The notes below the pieces were generated by a model. That model did not search any database, was not told where the DNA came from, and saw only the letters and a program-made list of their open reading frames with translations. Positions 27,087 through 36,332 of a stretch of 64,000 nucleotides of DNA are shown here, one piece after another. Each line of letters begins with the position of its first letter. Position 1 is the first letter of the stretch. This stretch comes from Siminovitchia acidinfaciens (GTDB lineage Bacteria; Bacillota; Bacilli; Bacillales; Bacillaceae_C): positions 62,001-126,000 of the forward strand of contig NZ_QYTV02000001.1 of NCBI RefSeq assembly GCF_003605385.1, read 5' to 3'. Both the position numbers and the translations under genes were made by a program.

Positions 27087-28106
27087 TTAAACGTAGAAAA
27101 TAAGAATTACGATAAAGTATACAACCATCGCAATCAAACCCACAGGAACACCAAAACGTGCCCACTCGCGGCTTGTAATATTTAATTTTCCCGCAGCAAT
27201 AATGTTCGGGATGTTTCCTGGAATGAGCATTCCACCACTGATCAAGAGCCCAAGTAAAATAGAGATAAGAGTCGGATCACTCATTTGAGGGCTGATTTCA
27301 GCTGCAGCCAATGTCGCATTATCCAGGATGGCCGAAATCATGTTGATCCAGTACAGGACTTGCGGACTGAGTCCAAGCAAATATTTTTCAATAAACGGCT
27401 CGAAACCTGCACCAAGTAATGTAAGACCCATAACGAATAGATAAACTTTAAATGCACGGATTAAAATCTCAGGATAGCTTTCTGCTTCCAGGCTTGTTGT
27501 AAGTCCTTCATCGCTTCTTTTTGGATTAACGATGATAGCAGCAAGAATACCAAATAAAACGACTGCTGGAATGACATCCGGACCGATTAGCTCAAGCAAG
27601 TAGAAGAAGTCTTCGTTCAACTTACTCACGGCAATTGTTGATAAAGGCTCGCCAATCGGAGTCAAAGCTGCACCTAATCCGATAGAGAAACACGCTAGGA
27701 TAACTAGGCGGATTTCTGCTTGTCTATCAAGGCGCAATACGCTTACAATCACTACTAAAACAATAGCAGCAATGATAGCTGTAATGATACTTGAAACTAA
27801 ACCGAGAACGATTACAACGAGAGCGATAAACAGACGAGACGGAATGGCTTTGCTCATTCCAAGAATCCCTTTTTCAATGGATGCTTGGAACCACTTGAAC
27901 AAAAGACCGGCAATAAGGACCGCTAGCGTGATATGTATAGGATCCACCAACGCTTTGGTAAAAAGTTCTCCGTTCAACACATGGCTGATCCAAGCTGCTA
28001 GAATACCCATGACAAATAAAAAGGCTTCCAAATTCTTTTCTACAATACCTACAGTAAACGGCAAGAATAAAACTAGAATTAATATAATAGTTAAACCAAG
28101 AATCAT
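27087..28106 (-). CDS. DUF1646 membrane protein, probable cation transporter
   Basis: Integral membrane protein of 339 residues with about ten helices. FSIGLGAALTPIGEPLSTIA and NMISAILDNATLAAAEISP resemble the half-helix motifs of the ion-transporter superfamily (NhaD/ArsB/CitM), in which DUF1646 is placed; the acidic DN and the TPIGEP turn are likely ion sites. Substrate unknown. The longer frame (to 28139) lacks a ribosome site; the Met at 28106 has AAAGGA nine bases upstream. Confidence 0.85.
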   Translation of the reverse strand: MILGLTIILILVLFLPFTVGIVEKNLEAFLFVMGILAAWISHVLNGELFTKALVDPIHITLAVLIAGLLFKWFQASIEKGILGMSKAIPSRLFIALVVIVLGLVSSIITAIIAAIVLVVIVSVLRLDRQAEIRLVILACFSIGLGAALTPIGEPLSTIAVSKLNEDFFYLLELIGPDVIPAVVLFGILAAIIVNPKRSDEGLTTSLEAESYPEILIRAFKVYLFVMGLTLLGAGFEPFIEKYLLGLSPQVLYWINMISAILDNATLAAAEISPQMSDPTLISILLGLLISGGMLIPGNIPNIIAAGKLNITSREWARFGVPVGLIAMVVYFIVILIFYV

Positions 28107-28269
28107 AACCCCATATCCTTTTCTATATAATTTCAACATTTTCTATTATATATGAAAGCGGATAAAGAAGAAAGTAGTACAATTTTACAATCAAAATTAT
28201 TAATAATAAGGCTTATAGGGAACTTTTATTGCCAGTTTGAAAGTTTGGAAGCAAGGCATGCAAAAGTAA

Positions 28270-28317
28270 ATCAGGCCAAGAAAAACGATTTGTTTTCCTG
28301 GCCTGATGGTTTTTTTA
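28270..28317. terminator. Terminator-like hairpin downstream of ywaD
   Basis: A 15-bp stem (ATCAGGCCAAGAAAA with TTTTCCTGGCCTGAT, one mismatch) and a 6-base loop. The plus side ends in GGTTTTTTT, the minus side in TTTACTTTTG. Both neighbours are minus-strand genes, so it most likely ends the ywaD transcript after the repeat element; the stronger T run faces a strand with no gene. Confidence 0.65.
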
Positions 28318-28360
28318 TAAGCTCTTTTTATGCAAAAGTCGCCCTCCGCTTTTCTTACTG

Positions 28361-28506
28361 TCCAGCTCCAGCGCCTATCGACTAGTGTGCTTCCTTCAAC
28401 TCGTTTACGATAAGTCGAGAACGAAAGACTATCGTCTTTCGACTCTCCTTTATCTCACTCGTTTCAGTCCAGCACATACGTCGATGGGCAGGCGCTTCCG
28501 CTTTTC
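28361..28506 (-). repeat. Dispersed stop-adjacent element (ywaD copy)
   Basis: Read on the minus strand it starts directly after the ywaD stop with GAAAAGCGGAAGCGCC and ends GGCGCTGGAGCTGGACAGTA. It has an internal inverted repeat around GAGTCGAAAGACGATAGTCT. The ends match those of copies at 48335 (AGCGCAAGCGCC ... GGCGCTGGAGCT) and 55566. Confidence 0.85.
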
Positions 28507-29892
28507 TTACTGCAATCCACCAACCATTTTCTCATAGTCAACTGGTTTAGGTGCTACTTTTGATCTTTCAAGCGCCGGTGTATCGGGGCGTGCAACTTGA
28601 TAGACTGCCGCACCTACGATTTCCGCTGTTTCCTGAAGTTTTTCCTTGCTGATCTTATCAAGTGAATCCTCAGGCGTATGGTACCAAGGTTCTACCGGAT
28701 TGTGGATGAACAAGGCTGCTGGAATGCCGGCATAGTGGAACGGTACATGATCGCTTCGGCTCTCCTGACCGTAAGTTAACGGTGTGCCGGTCCTTACTCC
28801 AGCTGCTGCCGATAGATCGGTGACTGTGTTCTTCTGGCCGTCAACTGTGAACATGACAAGCTCCCCAGCGTCGCGGCTTCCAACCATATCCATTTGCCAC
28901 ATGCCGACAATTCTATCAATCTCACCTTGGGAGAGGGAATCGACATACTCGTATGAGCCGATTAGTCCAAGCTCCTCCGCACCAAATGTAACAAAGCGGA
29001 TTTCTGTGTCAGTAGGCATGTTTGCCATTACTCTAGCCAATTCTAGAGTGGCCGAGACTCCGGAAGCATCGTCATTTGCACCAGGCGCTCCTGGAACAGA
29101 ATCATGGTGTGCTCCGACAACGATAATTTGGTCAGTTGCCTTATTCTTTTGAGTCGGCTTCTTAACAGCAATGACATTATGGGATGTTTCTTCTACGACT
29201 TGGCCTCCAGTAATGCTGACAGTTGCGGAAACGGTCTGACCGCCAGCCAGAGCGGCTGCCAATCTTTGTCCATCAGCTTGGGAGATGGCGGCGGCCGGTA
29301 CGTAGTCATCACTAGGTTCGCCTAATGTTCCATTGATTCCACCTGGAGCATTATTGTAGATGATTACTGCAGATGCTCCTGCTTCTGCGGCGTTTAGTAC
29401 TTTTTCAGCAAAGGAAAAATCCCCGCGTTGTATTAGAGCTATCTTTCCTGTAACGTCTTTTCCTTCGAAGTCAGAAGGTGCTCCCAATCCCACATGTACC
29501 AGATTGGCAGTAACGTTTCCGTTCGGGGTGTATGTAAATCCGGAAGATGATAGAGTTTGACCATCTGCAGAGACTGATACCTTTGGAGCATAATAATTTT
29601 CAAATGTGAATGGCTGAATTTCTGTTTCATAACCATAGGAAGAGAACTCTGCTTCAATATACTTGACGGCATTCCACTCCGCTTCTGTTCCGGCAACCCG
29701 TGGTTCTGCGGATAGAAGGGCGATGTGATTATACATATTGTCGGCGCTTATCTTTTTGATAATTTTATTATCAAAAGCTTTTTGAGCTTGCGGCGGGGGT
29801 GCGTTTGTATCCTTGGCATAGGCAGCAGGAACCCCAACTGCTAAACTGGCGGCAATCAATAGTGCTGCGAACGGTTTTTTTCTTACTACCAC
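28507..29892 (-). CDS. ywaD: Secreted M28 aminopeptidase with PA domain (YwaD-like)
   Basis: Exported zinc aminopeptidase of 461 residues. An N-terminal signal peptide (KKPFAALLIAASLAVGVPAA, cleaved near AYA) is followed by a protease-associated domain (GKIALIQRGDFSFAEKV) and the M28 catalytic domain: GAHHDSVPGAPGANDDASG, TFGAEELGLIGS, WQMDMVG and YHTPEDSLDKIS give the full zinc set (His, Asp, Glu-Glu, Asp, His). Length matches B. subtilis YwaD (aminopeptidase Y type). It releases amino acids outside the cell. Its stop codon abuts the dispersed repeat. Confidence 0.93.
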   Translation of the reverse strand: MVVRKKPFAALLIAASLAVGVPAAYAKDTNAPPPQAQKAFDNKIIKKISADNMYNHIALLSAEPRVAGTEAEWNAVKYIEAEFSSYGYETEIQPFTFENYYAPKVSVSADGQTLSSSGFTYTPNGNVTANLVHVGLGAPSDFEGKDVTGKIALIQRGDFSFAEKVLNAAEAGASAVIIYNNAPGGINGTLGEPSDDYVPAAAISQADGQRLAAALAGGQTVSATVSITGGQVVEETSHNVIAVKKPTQKNKATDQIIVVGAHHDSVPGAPGANDDASGVSATLELARVMANMPTDTEIRFVTFGAEELGLIGSYEYVDSLSQGEIDRIVGMWQMDMVGSRDAGELVMFTVDGQKNTVTDLSAAAGVRTGTPLTYGQESRSDHVPFHYAGIPAALFIHNPVEPWYHTPEDSLDKISKEKLQETAEIVGAAVYQVARPDTPALERSKVAPKPVDYEKMVGGLQ

Positions 29893-30077
29893 TATGAATC
29901 AATCCTCCCAAATAATTTAATATATTACTATATCAATTATAGCAACTATTCCAATAATTCAGGAAGCGAAGATGGACCTATTATTAAATCGGGACTTTTA
30001 GATTGGAAAAGGAGGGGAATTAACAAAAAAAGGAGGTCATATAATCATTTAAACATATAAAAGGAGGTCGGTATTCA

Positions 30078-30632
30078 TTGCGAAACCGGCTTTTTAATGA
30101 TGCAAGCATGTTGCATGAAAAATGTAAGAAATTTTCTTACACGCACCGGATAGTCCTTGTGGCAATTTTCAGCGGATTGGCAGCGGTCTTTCAATCGGCG
30201 GGCGCATTACTTCCGGGAATAGGGTATTTCATCAGTCCGCTGACAACCGCTCCAATCATTTTTTGCGGCATACTTTCGGCCCGCCTTGGTTTTCTATCCT
30301 ACTTGCTTACAAATCTTTTACTACTATTTTCACAACCAAGTGAACTGATTATCTTTCCTTTCACCACAGGGCTTTTGGGTCTTGCTATCGGTATTGGTTT
30401 CCTGGTTTGCAAAAAACAGATCACTCTCAACATAACTGCCTGTTCTGTATTGACAATAGGAATAATGACTGTCTTATATGGGTTTAAATTCCCGCTGCTG
30501 GGACCAGTGGCATCAACAACACCTATACTGTCTACAATTGCGGGCATTTTACTGTTTTCAGCTGTTTACGGCTGGATATGGGTGCAAGCAAGCAGGGTTC
30601 TGTTAAAAAGGATTAATAGAATCATTGCTTAA
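30078..30632 (+). CDS. Six-helix membrane protein, ECF S-component-like
   Basis: A 184-residue very hydrophobic protein with a short charged N-terminus and about six membrane segments. SGLAAVFQSAGALLPGIGYF and FCGILSARLGFLSYLLTNLL resemble substrate-binding (S) components of ECF vitamin importers in size and layout, but no specific S family is recognised and no ECF ATPase is nearby. TTG start behind a perfect AAGGAGGTC; a second AAAGGAGGTC occurs 32 bases further upstream. Confidence 0.65.
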   Translation: MRNRLFNDASMLHEKCKKFSYTHRIVLVAIFSGLAAVFQSAGALLPGIGYFISPLTTAPIIFCGILSARLGFLSYLLTNLLLLFSQPSELIIFPFTTGLLGLAIGIGFLVCKKQITLNITACSVLTIGIMTVLYGFKFPLLGPVASTTPILSTIAGILLFSAVYGWIWVQASRVLLKRINRIIA

Positions 30633-30793
30633 AAAATTTCCAGCTCACTGTTACGCCGGAGCCCCTGACAAGCATTTCCAACTGTATATATGTAATATTG
30701 ATCGACGTATTCAAACCCTTAGTAAAATTTCTATCTTATAACCGGGCAGCAAAGCGATATCTTTTGGAGTTGTTTTTCTACTCACCTTTTAAT

Positions 30794-30832
30794 CCTCTCG
30801 AATAATCATCTTTTTAATGATTATTCGAGAGG
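30794..30832. terminator. Terminator-like hairpin before the ThDP gene's end
   Basis: A perfect 16-bp stem, CCTCTCGAATAATCAT with its complement, and a 7-base T-rich loop lie between two convergent genes. T runs outside the stem are short on both sides. Confidence 0.75.
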
Positions 30833-30847
30833 GACTTTTAATAATAC

Positions 30848-32443
30848 TTAAGATTGAGGCATTGGCATATCAAATAAAATTAGTTCTCTTGATGAAATAG
30901 CCGCTTGAAACATTTTCTCAAATTCCTCTAAACTCTGTGGTCTAAGCCCTTTAATACCGAAGCTTTCGGCGAGAAGGACAAAATCAGGATTTTCGAATGA
31001 AACCCCGACGCTTTTTCCGAGCTTTTTTTTCATCATTTGCTGTTCAAGCTTCAATACCCCATCGTTCAATACGATGATGACGATGGGCACGCCGATTCTT
31101 TTGGCGGTCTCCAACTCCGATAATGTCATTAATGCACCGCCGTCGCCTGTAATGCAGATTACAGGATCGTTCGGACGGGCAAGTCTGGCACCAATTGAAC
31201 CGGGGATGGCAATCCCCATGGAAGCGAGTCCGTTTGAAATGATCAGGTTGCCGGGGCGTTTTGGTTGATATGTCCGTGCGATAGCCAGTTTGTGAGCACC
31301 TACGTCAGAGAGAACAACAGCGTTTTCTGGTGAAAGCATTTCTATTACATGGAGTATATTTTCAACTGACAATGGCCGGCTTGTTGTATCGTAAAAATCT
31401 AAACCGATTTGATATGTTTGCTCAATCTTTGGCTTCAGATTCCCAGAAGGAGACCAACTTTTGACCAAATCGTCAGAAGCATTCAGCATTGGAAGCGTCT
31501 GATTCAAATGGCCAATGATTTCAACAGCCACTGGATAATACTCGTCCGGATCCGGTGGCTGCGAGTCTATATGTAAGATGGGGGTTTTCATGCGATTCCA
31601 TTCCTTAGGAAGTTTTTCAATTGTATCAAATCCGATGACAACCAATAGATCTGCCTCATCAATTCCTGATAAGACCAAATCATTTTCATTGAACCCAAAC
31701 GTAAAATAATTATTGGGAGCTTCTTTTGGAATCACACCTTTTGCCATAAAGGAGTGAGTGACAGGCGCCTGAAGCTTTGAAATGAAATCATTCGCTTCCT
31801 GGCAGGCATTCTGCCTAATCACTTTATCGCCAATAATCACAAACGGCCTTTGGCTTTGATTTAAACATGAAATCGCAAGCTGGATGGTTTGGGGGGCAGG
31901 CATAACATGCTGTTTCTCAGGGATTGGCAAAACCTTTGGAGGCACCGCTTCGATTGCAAGGTTTTCAGGAAATTCGAGGAAAACGGCTCCAGGTTTTTCT
32001 TCACCTGCAGTTATGAATGCTTTGCGAACGATTTCAGGTATGGTGTCAGCATCTTTGATTTGGACCGACCATTTTGTAGCAGGCCTCATAACAGCGGTCA
32101 TTTCGATAAACTGATGAGAATGCTTATGCTGCCTATCAAGTCCGGCCTGCCCTGTAATGGCGACAACAGGTAAACCGTCAAGTGTAGCCGTTGCCAAGCC
32201 AGTTAACAGGTTCCCCGCGCCGGGACCCAAAGTTGCCGTGCAAACTCCAGGGCTTTTTGTAAGCTTCCCGTAGACGGTTGCCATAAAAGCAGCCCCTTGT
32301 TCATGGCGGACTGGAATATACTTTATTTTATCTGAACGGGAAATCGACTCAACCAGATCAAGCGTCTCTTTACCGACAATTCCAAAGACATATTCGACAC
32401 CTTCATTTTCCAAACACTGCACCAACACATCTGTTGCTTTCAT
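30848..32443 (-). CDS. ThDP-dependent enzyme, acetolactate-synthase large-subunit family
   Basis: A 531-residue thiamine-diphosphate enzyme. The catalytic Glu is in RHEQGAAFMA; the ThDP/Mg motif GDGGALMTLSELETAKRIG runs to VLND. The family includes AlsS, IlvB, and other pyruvate- or oxalyl-CoA-handling decarboxylases. No small regulatory subunit, alsD or alsR adjoins it, and GLDRQHKHSHQF differs from the usual GN... segment after the active-site region, so the product is uncertain; acetolactate formation is the default guess. ATG after TGGAGGA. Confidence 0.8.
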   Translation of the reverse strand: MKATDVLVQCLENEGVEYVFGIVGKETLDLVESISRSDKIKYIPVRHEQGAAFMATVYGKLTKSPGVCTATLGPGAGNLLTGLATATLDGLPVVAITGQAGLDRQHKHSHQFIEMTAVMRPATKWSVQIKDADTIPEIVRKAFITAGEEKPGAVFLEFPENLAIEAVPPKVLPIPEKQHVMPAPQTIQLAISCLNQSQRPFVIIGDKVIRQNACQEANDFISKLQAPVTHSFMAKGVIPKEAPNNYFTFGFNENDLVLSGIDEADLLVVIGFDTIEKLPKEWNRMKTPILHIDSQPPDPDEYYPVAVEIIGHLNQTLPMLNASDDLVKSWSPSGNLKPKIEQTYQIGLDFYDTTSRPLSVENILHVIEMLSPENAVVLSDVGAHKLAIARTYQPKRPGNLIISNGLASMGIAIPGSIGARLARPNDPVICITGDGGALMTLSELETAKRIGVPIVIIVLNDGVLKLEQQMMKKKLGKSVGVSFENPDFVLLAESFGIKGLRPQSLEEFEKMFQAAISSRELILFDMPMPQS

Positions 32444-32560
32444 ATTTATCCTCCAGTGAAAAAAATATGTATTCTTGATAGCTTTCTACAATAGGCATAC
32501 GAATATGACTGTTTTTAATGGATCTCTGTCGAAGATTTTAATAAGGAAAGACCTTTTTGT

Positions 32561-32609
32561 TATTTCCCCGGCAATAATCGACAAATTATTTCCTCGGGAA
32601 TAATCGACA
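32561..32609. repeat. 23-bp direct repeat in the divergent promoter region
   Basis: TATTTCCCCGGCAATAATCGACA (described as two pieces: TATTTCCCCGGC and AATAATCGACA, 32561-32583) recurs at 32587-32609 with two changes and a 3-base spacer. It lies between the divergent ThDP gene and the LD-carboxypeptidase and could be a two-site operator. Confidence 0.7.
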
Positions 32610-32639
32610 CTTGGGAATACATCAATAGGGGTGAGACAG

Positions 32640-33566
32640 TTGGAAATACAAAAGACAAAGGGGCTCAAGCCCAATGATACTGTCGGACTGATGGCACCCG
32701 CAGGGCCTGTCAATCACGAGAAATTGAATAAAGCTGTCACGGCACTACAGGAGTTCGGCTTTCATGTAAAAGTCGGAAGGACGTGCCATTTGGAGTATAG
32801 AGGCTACCTGGCGGGAACGCCTGATAAACGTGCGGCAGAATTAAATGCTATGTTCTCTGATCAAGAAATAGCGGCCATCTTTTGTTTGAGGGGAGGGTAT
32901 GGTTCTCCGCAAATTTTGCCGCTTCTTGACCCGCAGTTGATAAAAAATAATCCGAAATTATTTGTCGGCTATAGTGACATTACCGCGTTGCATATCTACT
33001 TACAGCAAGAATGCGGGCTTCCTACGATCCATGGACCGATGCCTGCTTCGGATTTGATTGATGCCGCTCCATTTACAAAGGCAGGGGTTCTACAGTTATT
33101 AATCAACTCTTCTCTAACTGGTGCGGTCATGAATCCGCCGGGAGAAAAGCTGGAATGCATGATTCCCGGAAGCGCAAGCGGGATATTGACAGGAGGAAAC
33201 TTGAGCTTAATCACTGCATTGATGGGTACCCCATATGAAATAGACACCAAAGGAAAAATTTTATTTCTGGAAGAAATAAATGAGGAACCTTATAAATTGG
33301 ACAGAATGATGACCCAGCTTGCAATGGGCGGTAAATTTGCAGATGCAGAGGGGGTTGTACTCGGTTCTTGGTCAGGCTGCCAATCGGATTTCAACGAGGA
33401 TATCAAGGAGATATTCAACGAAATCCTTGCTCCAATTGGGAAGCCTGTCCTATACAATTTAAGAGCGGGCCATTGCAGCCCGATGGTGTCTTTGCCGTTC
33501 GGGGCATTCGTGAAAATTGATACGGATAGAAGTGAGCTAATCATTAAAGAAGGAATCATACAATAG
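32640..33566 (+). CDS. LD-carboxypeptidase (S66, LdcA/YkfA-like)
   Basis: Serine peptidase of about 308 residues that removes D-alanine from L-lysyl/DAP-D-alanine bonds of recycled muropeptides, or inactivates microcin-like adenylates. Nucleophile Ser115 (numbered from GTG 32631) lies in VGYSDITALH, the Glu in LFLEEINEEPYKLDR and the His in RAGHCSPM. The N-terminal strand DTVGLMAPAGPV is typical. GTG 32631 falls inside the ribosome site AGGGGTGAG, so TTG 32640 is the better start. No signal peptide: cytoplasmic. Confidence 0.92.
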   Translation: MEIQKTKGLKPNDTVGLMAPAGPVNHEKLNKAVTALQEFGFHVKVGRTCHLEYRGYLAGTPDKRAAELNAMFSDQEIAAIFCLRGGYGSPQILPLLDPQLIKNNPKLFVGYSDITALHIYLQQECGLPTIHGPMPASDLIDAAPFTKAGVLQLLINSSLTGAVMNPPGEKLECMIPGSASGILTGGNLSLITALMGTPYEIDTKGKILFLEEINEEPYKLDRMMTQLAMGGKFADAEGVVLGSWSGCQSDFNEDIKEIFNEILAPIGKPVLYNLRAGHCSPMVSLPFGAFVKIDTDRSELIIKEGIIQ

Positions 33567-33662
33567 GCAGAGTTCTTGCTAAGCGAGATTTTCCATTATA
33601 AGATAATGAATAATTTAATAATTTACACTAATATATTGACAGATTAGGAGCAGGCATTAGCA

Positions 33663-35246
33663 ATGACGACAACAAACTTGGTGATTTTGCAGACAGGAGA
33701 CGTTCATGGAAACATCTTTCCAATCAACTATGGAACAAATGAATATGCTGACGTTGGGCTCGGAAAAGTTTCGACCCTCGTTAAAAGGGTGCGGAAAAAC
33801 AATGACAAAGTCCTATTAATTGATAATGGCGATTTAATCCAGGGAACACCGCTGACGTATCACTATGTCCATTCAGATGATAATAAACGTCTACCTAACC
33901 CTATGGTGGCTGTCTTGAATGAAATGCAATATGATGCCGGGGTTTTCGGAAACCACGAATTTAATTACGGTTTGGGCAACCTGAAAGCAGCCGTTAAACA
34001 GTCGAAGTACCCATGGCTGTCGGCTAATATTTTGAATGCCGCCGATCAAGCCCCTTATTTTGGCCAGCCATACAAAATGAAGACATTTGCCGATGGGTTG
34101 AGGGTGGCAGTATTAGGATTGACAACCCCATACATACCGTACTGGGAAAAGCCGGAGAACATTATTGGAATTGAATTTGCCGACCCTGTTAAAACAGCCC
34201 AAAAATGGGTGCCGTTTTTAAAAGAAAAGGAGCATGCCGACATTATTGTTGTTTCCTACCATGGCGGCTTTGAACGGGATTTGGATACTGGAGAGCCGAT
34301 TGAAAAGATAACAAGGGAAAATCAGGGCTATCGGCTATGCATGGAGGTGCCAGGTATTGATGTGCTATTAACAGGCCATCAGCACCGGCAAATTTATGGA
34401 AAAGAATTAAACGGCGTTATTGTCCTGCAGTCGGGAAGTTCAGGCTCCTATCTTGGAAAGGCTGTTTTGACGCTTGAAAAAGAAGGCGGACAATGGAAGG
34501 CCGTGAGCAAACAATCCGAGCTTATATCTGTAAAAGGAGTGCCTGAAGACCAGGCGCTACTTGATAAATTAAAAATCTATGAGAATAATACCCAAGCGTG
34601 GCTAGATCAGCCAATCGGAAAAATAGACGGGGATATGCTAGTGGAAGATGCCATGAATGTAAGGTTAAAGGACAATGCCCTGATCGAATTTATCAACAAG
34701 GTGCAAATGGATGCAGCCGGCGTGGATATTTCTACTACAGCCCTGTTTGACAATGAGTCGCCGGGATTCCCCAAGAACGTAACGATGCGTGATGTTGTGT
34801 CAAATTATATTTACCCGAACACTTTGAAGGTCGTGCGTATTTCCGGACAAGACATGCAAGAGGCACTGGAGCGTTCCGCCTCATATTTCATGCAATACAC
34901 CGGCAAGGAAATAAAAGTGAATCCGACTTTTACTACACCGAAGCCGCAGCACTACAATTACGACATGTGGGAAGGAATCGACTATGTCATCAATATCTCC
35001 AATCCGGAAGGGGAGAGGGTCGTCAAACTCGAATATAAGGGCGCCCCTGTCCAGGCGGACCAATCATTCGATGTGGTTATGAGCAATTACCGGGCAGGAG
35101 GCGGCGGACAATACTTCATGTACCAGGGCAAGCCCGTCATAAAAGAAATACAAATTGATATGGCCGAGCTGATTGCCGACTATTTCCGCAGGGAAAAAAC
35201 AGTGAAGGCAACCGTGAATGACAACTGGAAAGTTATTTATGATTAG
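33663..35246 (+). CDS. Metallophosphoesterase / 5'-nucleotidase
   Basis: A two-domain enzyme of 527 residues. N-terminal calcineurin-like domain: GDVHGN, DNGDLIQG, GNHEFNYG, SYHGGFERD and TGHQHRQ give the complete two-metal set. C-terminal 5'-nucleotidase domain: NALIEFINKV, MRDVVSNYIYPNTL and NYRAGGGGQYF. It would hydrolyse nucleotides or 2',3'-cyclic nucleotides. Relatives such as YfkN and YhcR are secreted; this one starts MTTTNLVILQTGD with no signal peptide, so it is probably cytoplasmic. ATG after TTAGGAG. Confidence 0.93.
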   Translation: MTTTNLVILQTGDVHGNIFPINYGTNEYADVGLGKVSTLVKRVRKNNDKVLLIDNGDLIQGTPLTYHYVHSDDNKRLPNPMVAVLNEMQYDAGVFGNHEFNYGLGNLKAAVKQSKYPWLSANILNAADQAPYFGQPYKMKTFADGLRVAVLGLTTPYIPYWEKPENIIGIEFADPVKTAQKWVPFLKEKEHADIIVVSYHGGFERDLDTGEPIEKITRENQGYRLCMEVPGIDVLLTGHQHRQIYGKELNGVIVLQSGSSGSYLGKAVLTLEKEGGQWKAVSKQSELISVKGVPEDQALLDKLKIYENNTQAWLDQPIGKIDGDMLVEDAMNVRLKDNALIEFINKVQMDAAGVDISTTALFDNESPGFPKNVTMRDVVSNYIYPNTLKVVRISGQDMQEALERSASYFMQYTGKEIKVNPTFTTPKPQHYNYDMWEGIDYVINISNPEGERVVKLEYKGAPVQADQSFDVVMSNYRAGGGGQYFMYQGKPVIKEIQIDMAELIADYFRREKTVKATVNDNWKVIYD

Positions 35247-35289
35247 TTTTTATGAAAAAGATGGGTGAAGTGTTGTATGAATATTCGTT

Positions 35290-35503
35290 TTGAAGTGATT
35301 TTGTGCAGATCCAGATCCGGCGCTTAGCGACTATCAAACTTCGCCTGCCCCCTCTACGAAAAGTCAACATCGGCTCGAGGTCATAAGCCAATCGCTACTG
35401 AAGGCAAACTACGCTTTCTTCAGCGCTCGTCTTGTGCTTTTCGGGGCTAACAGGGCGTTTCCGCATTCGGTATTGTTTGTACGTCGCTAAACGAGCGCTT
35501 ACG
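35290..35503 (-). repeat. Dispersed stop-adjacent element (yihY copy)
   Basis: Read on the minus strand it begins inside the end of the YihY gene (AAGAAAAGCGTAAGCGCTCG), continues with GTTTAGCGACGTACAAAC and ends with GTCGCTAAGCGCCGGATCTG. The terminal GTTTAGCGAC / GTCGCTAAGCGC blocks form inverted repeats, as in the 55182-55566 copy. Confidence 0.8.
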
Positions 35504-36296
35504 CTTTTCTTGTAAAAGAAGCATTGACCAAGCCGCCGATCAGGAGGACAGCAGCAGTTAAATAGAACCAGATCATCAGTACAATGATACTCCCAAGCTG
35601 TCCATAAAGCTGTGAATAGTTAATATAAGATACGTAGTATGCAAAGCCGATGGAGGCTCCCTGCCAGCCGACTGTTGAAAAAATAGCCCCAGGCAGGACT
35701 GATGAAAAGGGGATTTTACCGCTGGGCACAAATTTATAAAACAGAAGAAAAAATAAAAATAAATAAATTGTTCCTATTCCCCATTTAATTACAAACCATA
35801 ATTCATAAAACAGGGCGGGCATTTCGAGTCGGGAGGATAAAAATACCCTTCCGATTTCTTCTCCGATAGGTACTAGAAGAGAAACGGTTAATGTCACCAT
35901 AAGGATGGCTGTTAAAAACAGATCTTTTCCAAGCGCCAGGAAAAATCCTTCCTTTCTAATGATGCCATATGCATCGTTCATAGCCCTGACAAGAGATTGG
36001 ACGGCCATGGAGGATATCCAAAAAGAGGCAATCAAACTGAAAGAGGCGAGTTTTGTCCTCTGCCTGTCCAAAATAAAGGTAACATTGTTCTCGATAAGCG
36101 CATAGCTCCCTTTGGGGGCAAACTGTTTGATGGCAGCTAATACATCCGTCGAATAAATGGGTAACAAGCTGAGCAAAGAGAGGACAAAAATAAGAAAGGG
36201 GAAGATGGATAACATAAAAAAATAGGCCATTTGGGCAGATTGATCATGAAATCGCTCTATAAAAAAGCGTTTGAGAATATCCAAAATGAACCTCAT
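35499..36296 (-). CDS. YihY/BrkB-family membrane protein (YfkH-like)
   Basis: A 265-residue six-helix membrane protein formerly called RNase BN. QSAQMAYFFMLSIFPFLIF near the start and PGAIFSTVGWQGASIGFAYY with GSIIVLMIWFYLTAAVLLIG are the family signatures. The role is unknown. Of two near Mets, the one at 36296 (MRFILD) lies six bases after GGGGAGG; the first (36302) touches it. The last codons (Arg-Lys-Ala-stop) are contributed by the dispersed repeat end, so the native C-terminus may have been replaced. Confidence 0.9.
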   Translation of the reverse strand: MRFILDILKRFFIERFHDQSAQMAYFFMLSIFPFLIFVLSLLSLLPIYSTDVLAAIKQFAPKGSYALIENNVTFILDRQRTKLASFSLIASFWISSMAVQSLVRAMNDAYGIIRKEGFFLALGKDLFLTAILMVTLTVSLLVPIGEEIGRVFLSSRLEMPALFYELWFVIKWGIGTIYLFLFFLLFYKFVPSGKIPFSSVLPGAIFSTVGWQGASIGFAYYVSYINYSQLYGQLGSIIVLMIWFYLTAAVLLIGGLVNASFTRKA

Positions 36297-36332
36297 TTCC
36301 ATCCTCCCCTGGAATTGCCGCGTTTATTTACA

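Noticed and set aside
28152-28385. Plus-strand 77-residue frame between DUF1646 and ywaD
   Set aside because: It reads through a terminator hairpin and into a dispersed repeat; no ribosome site.
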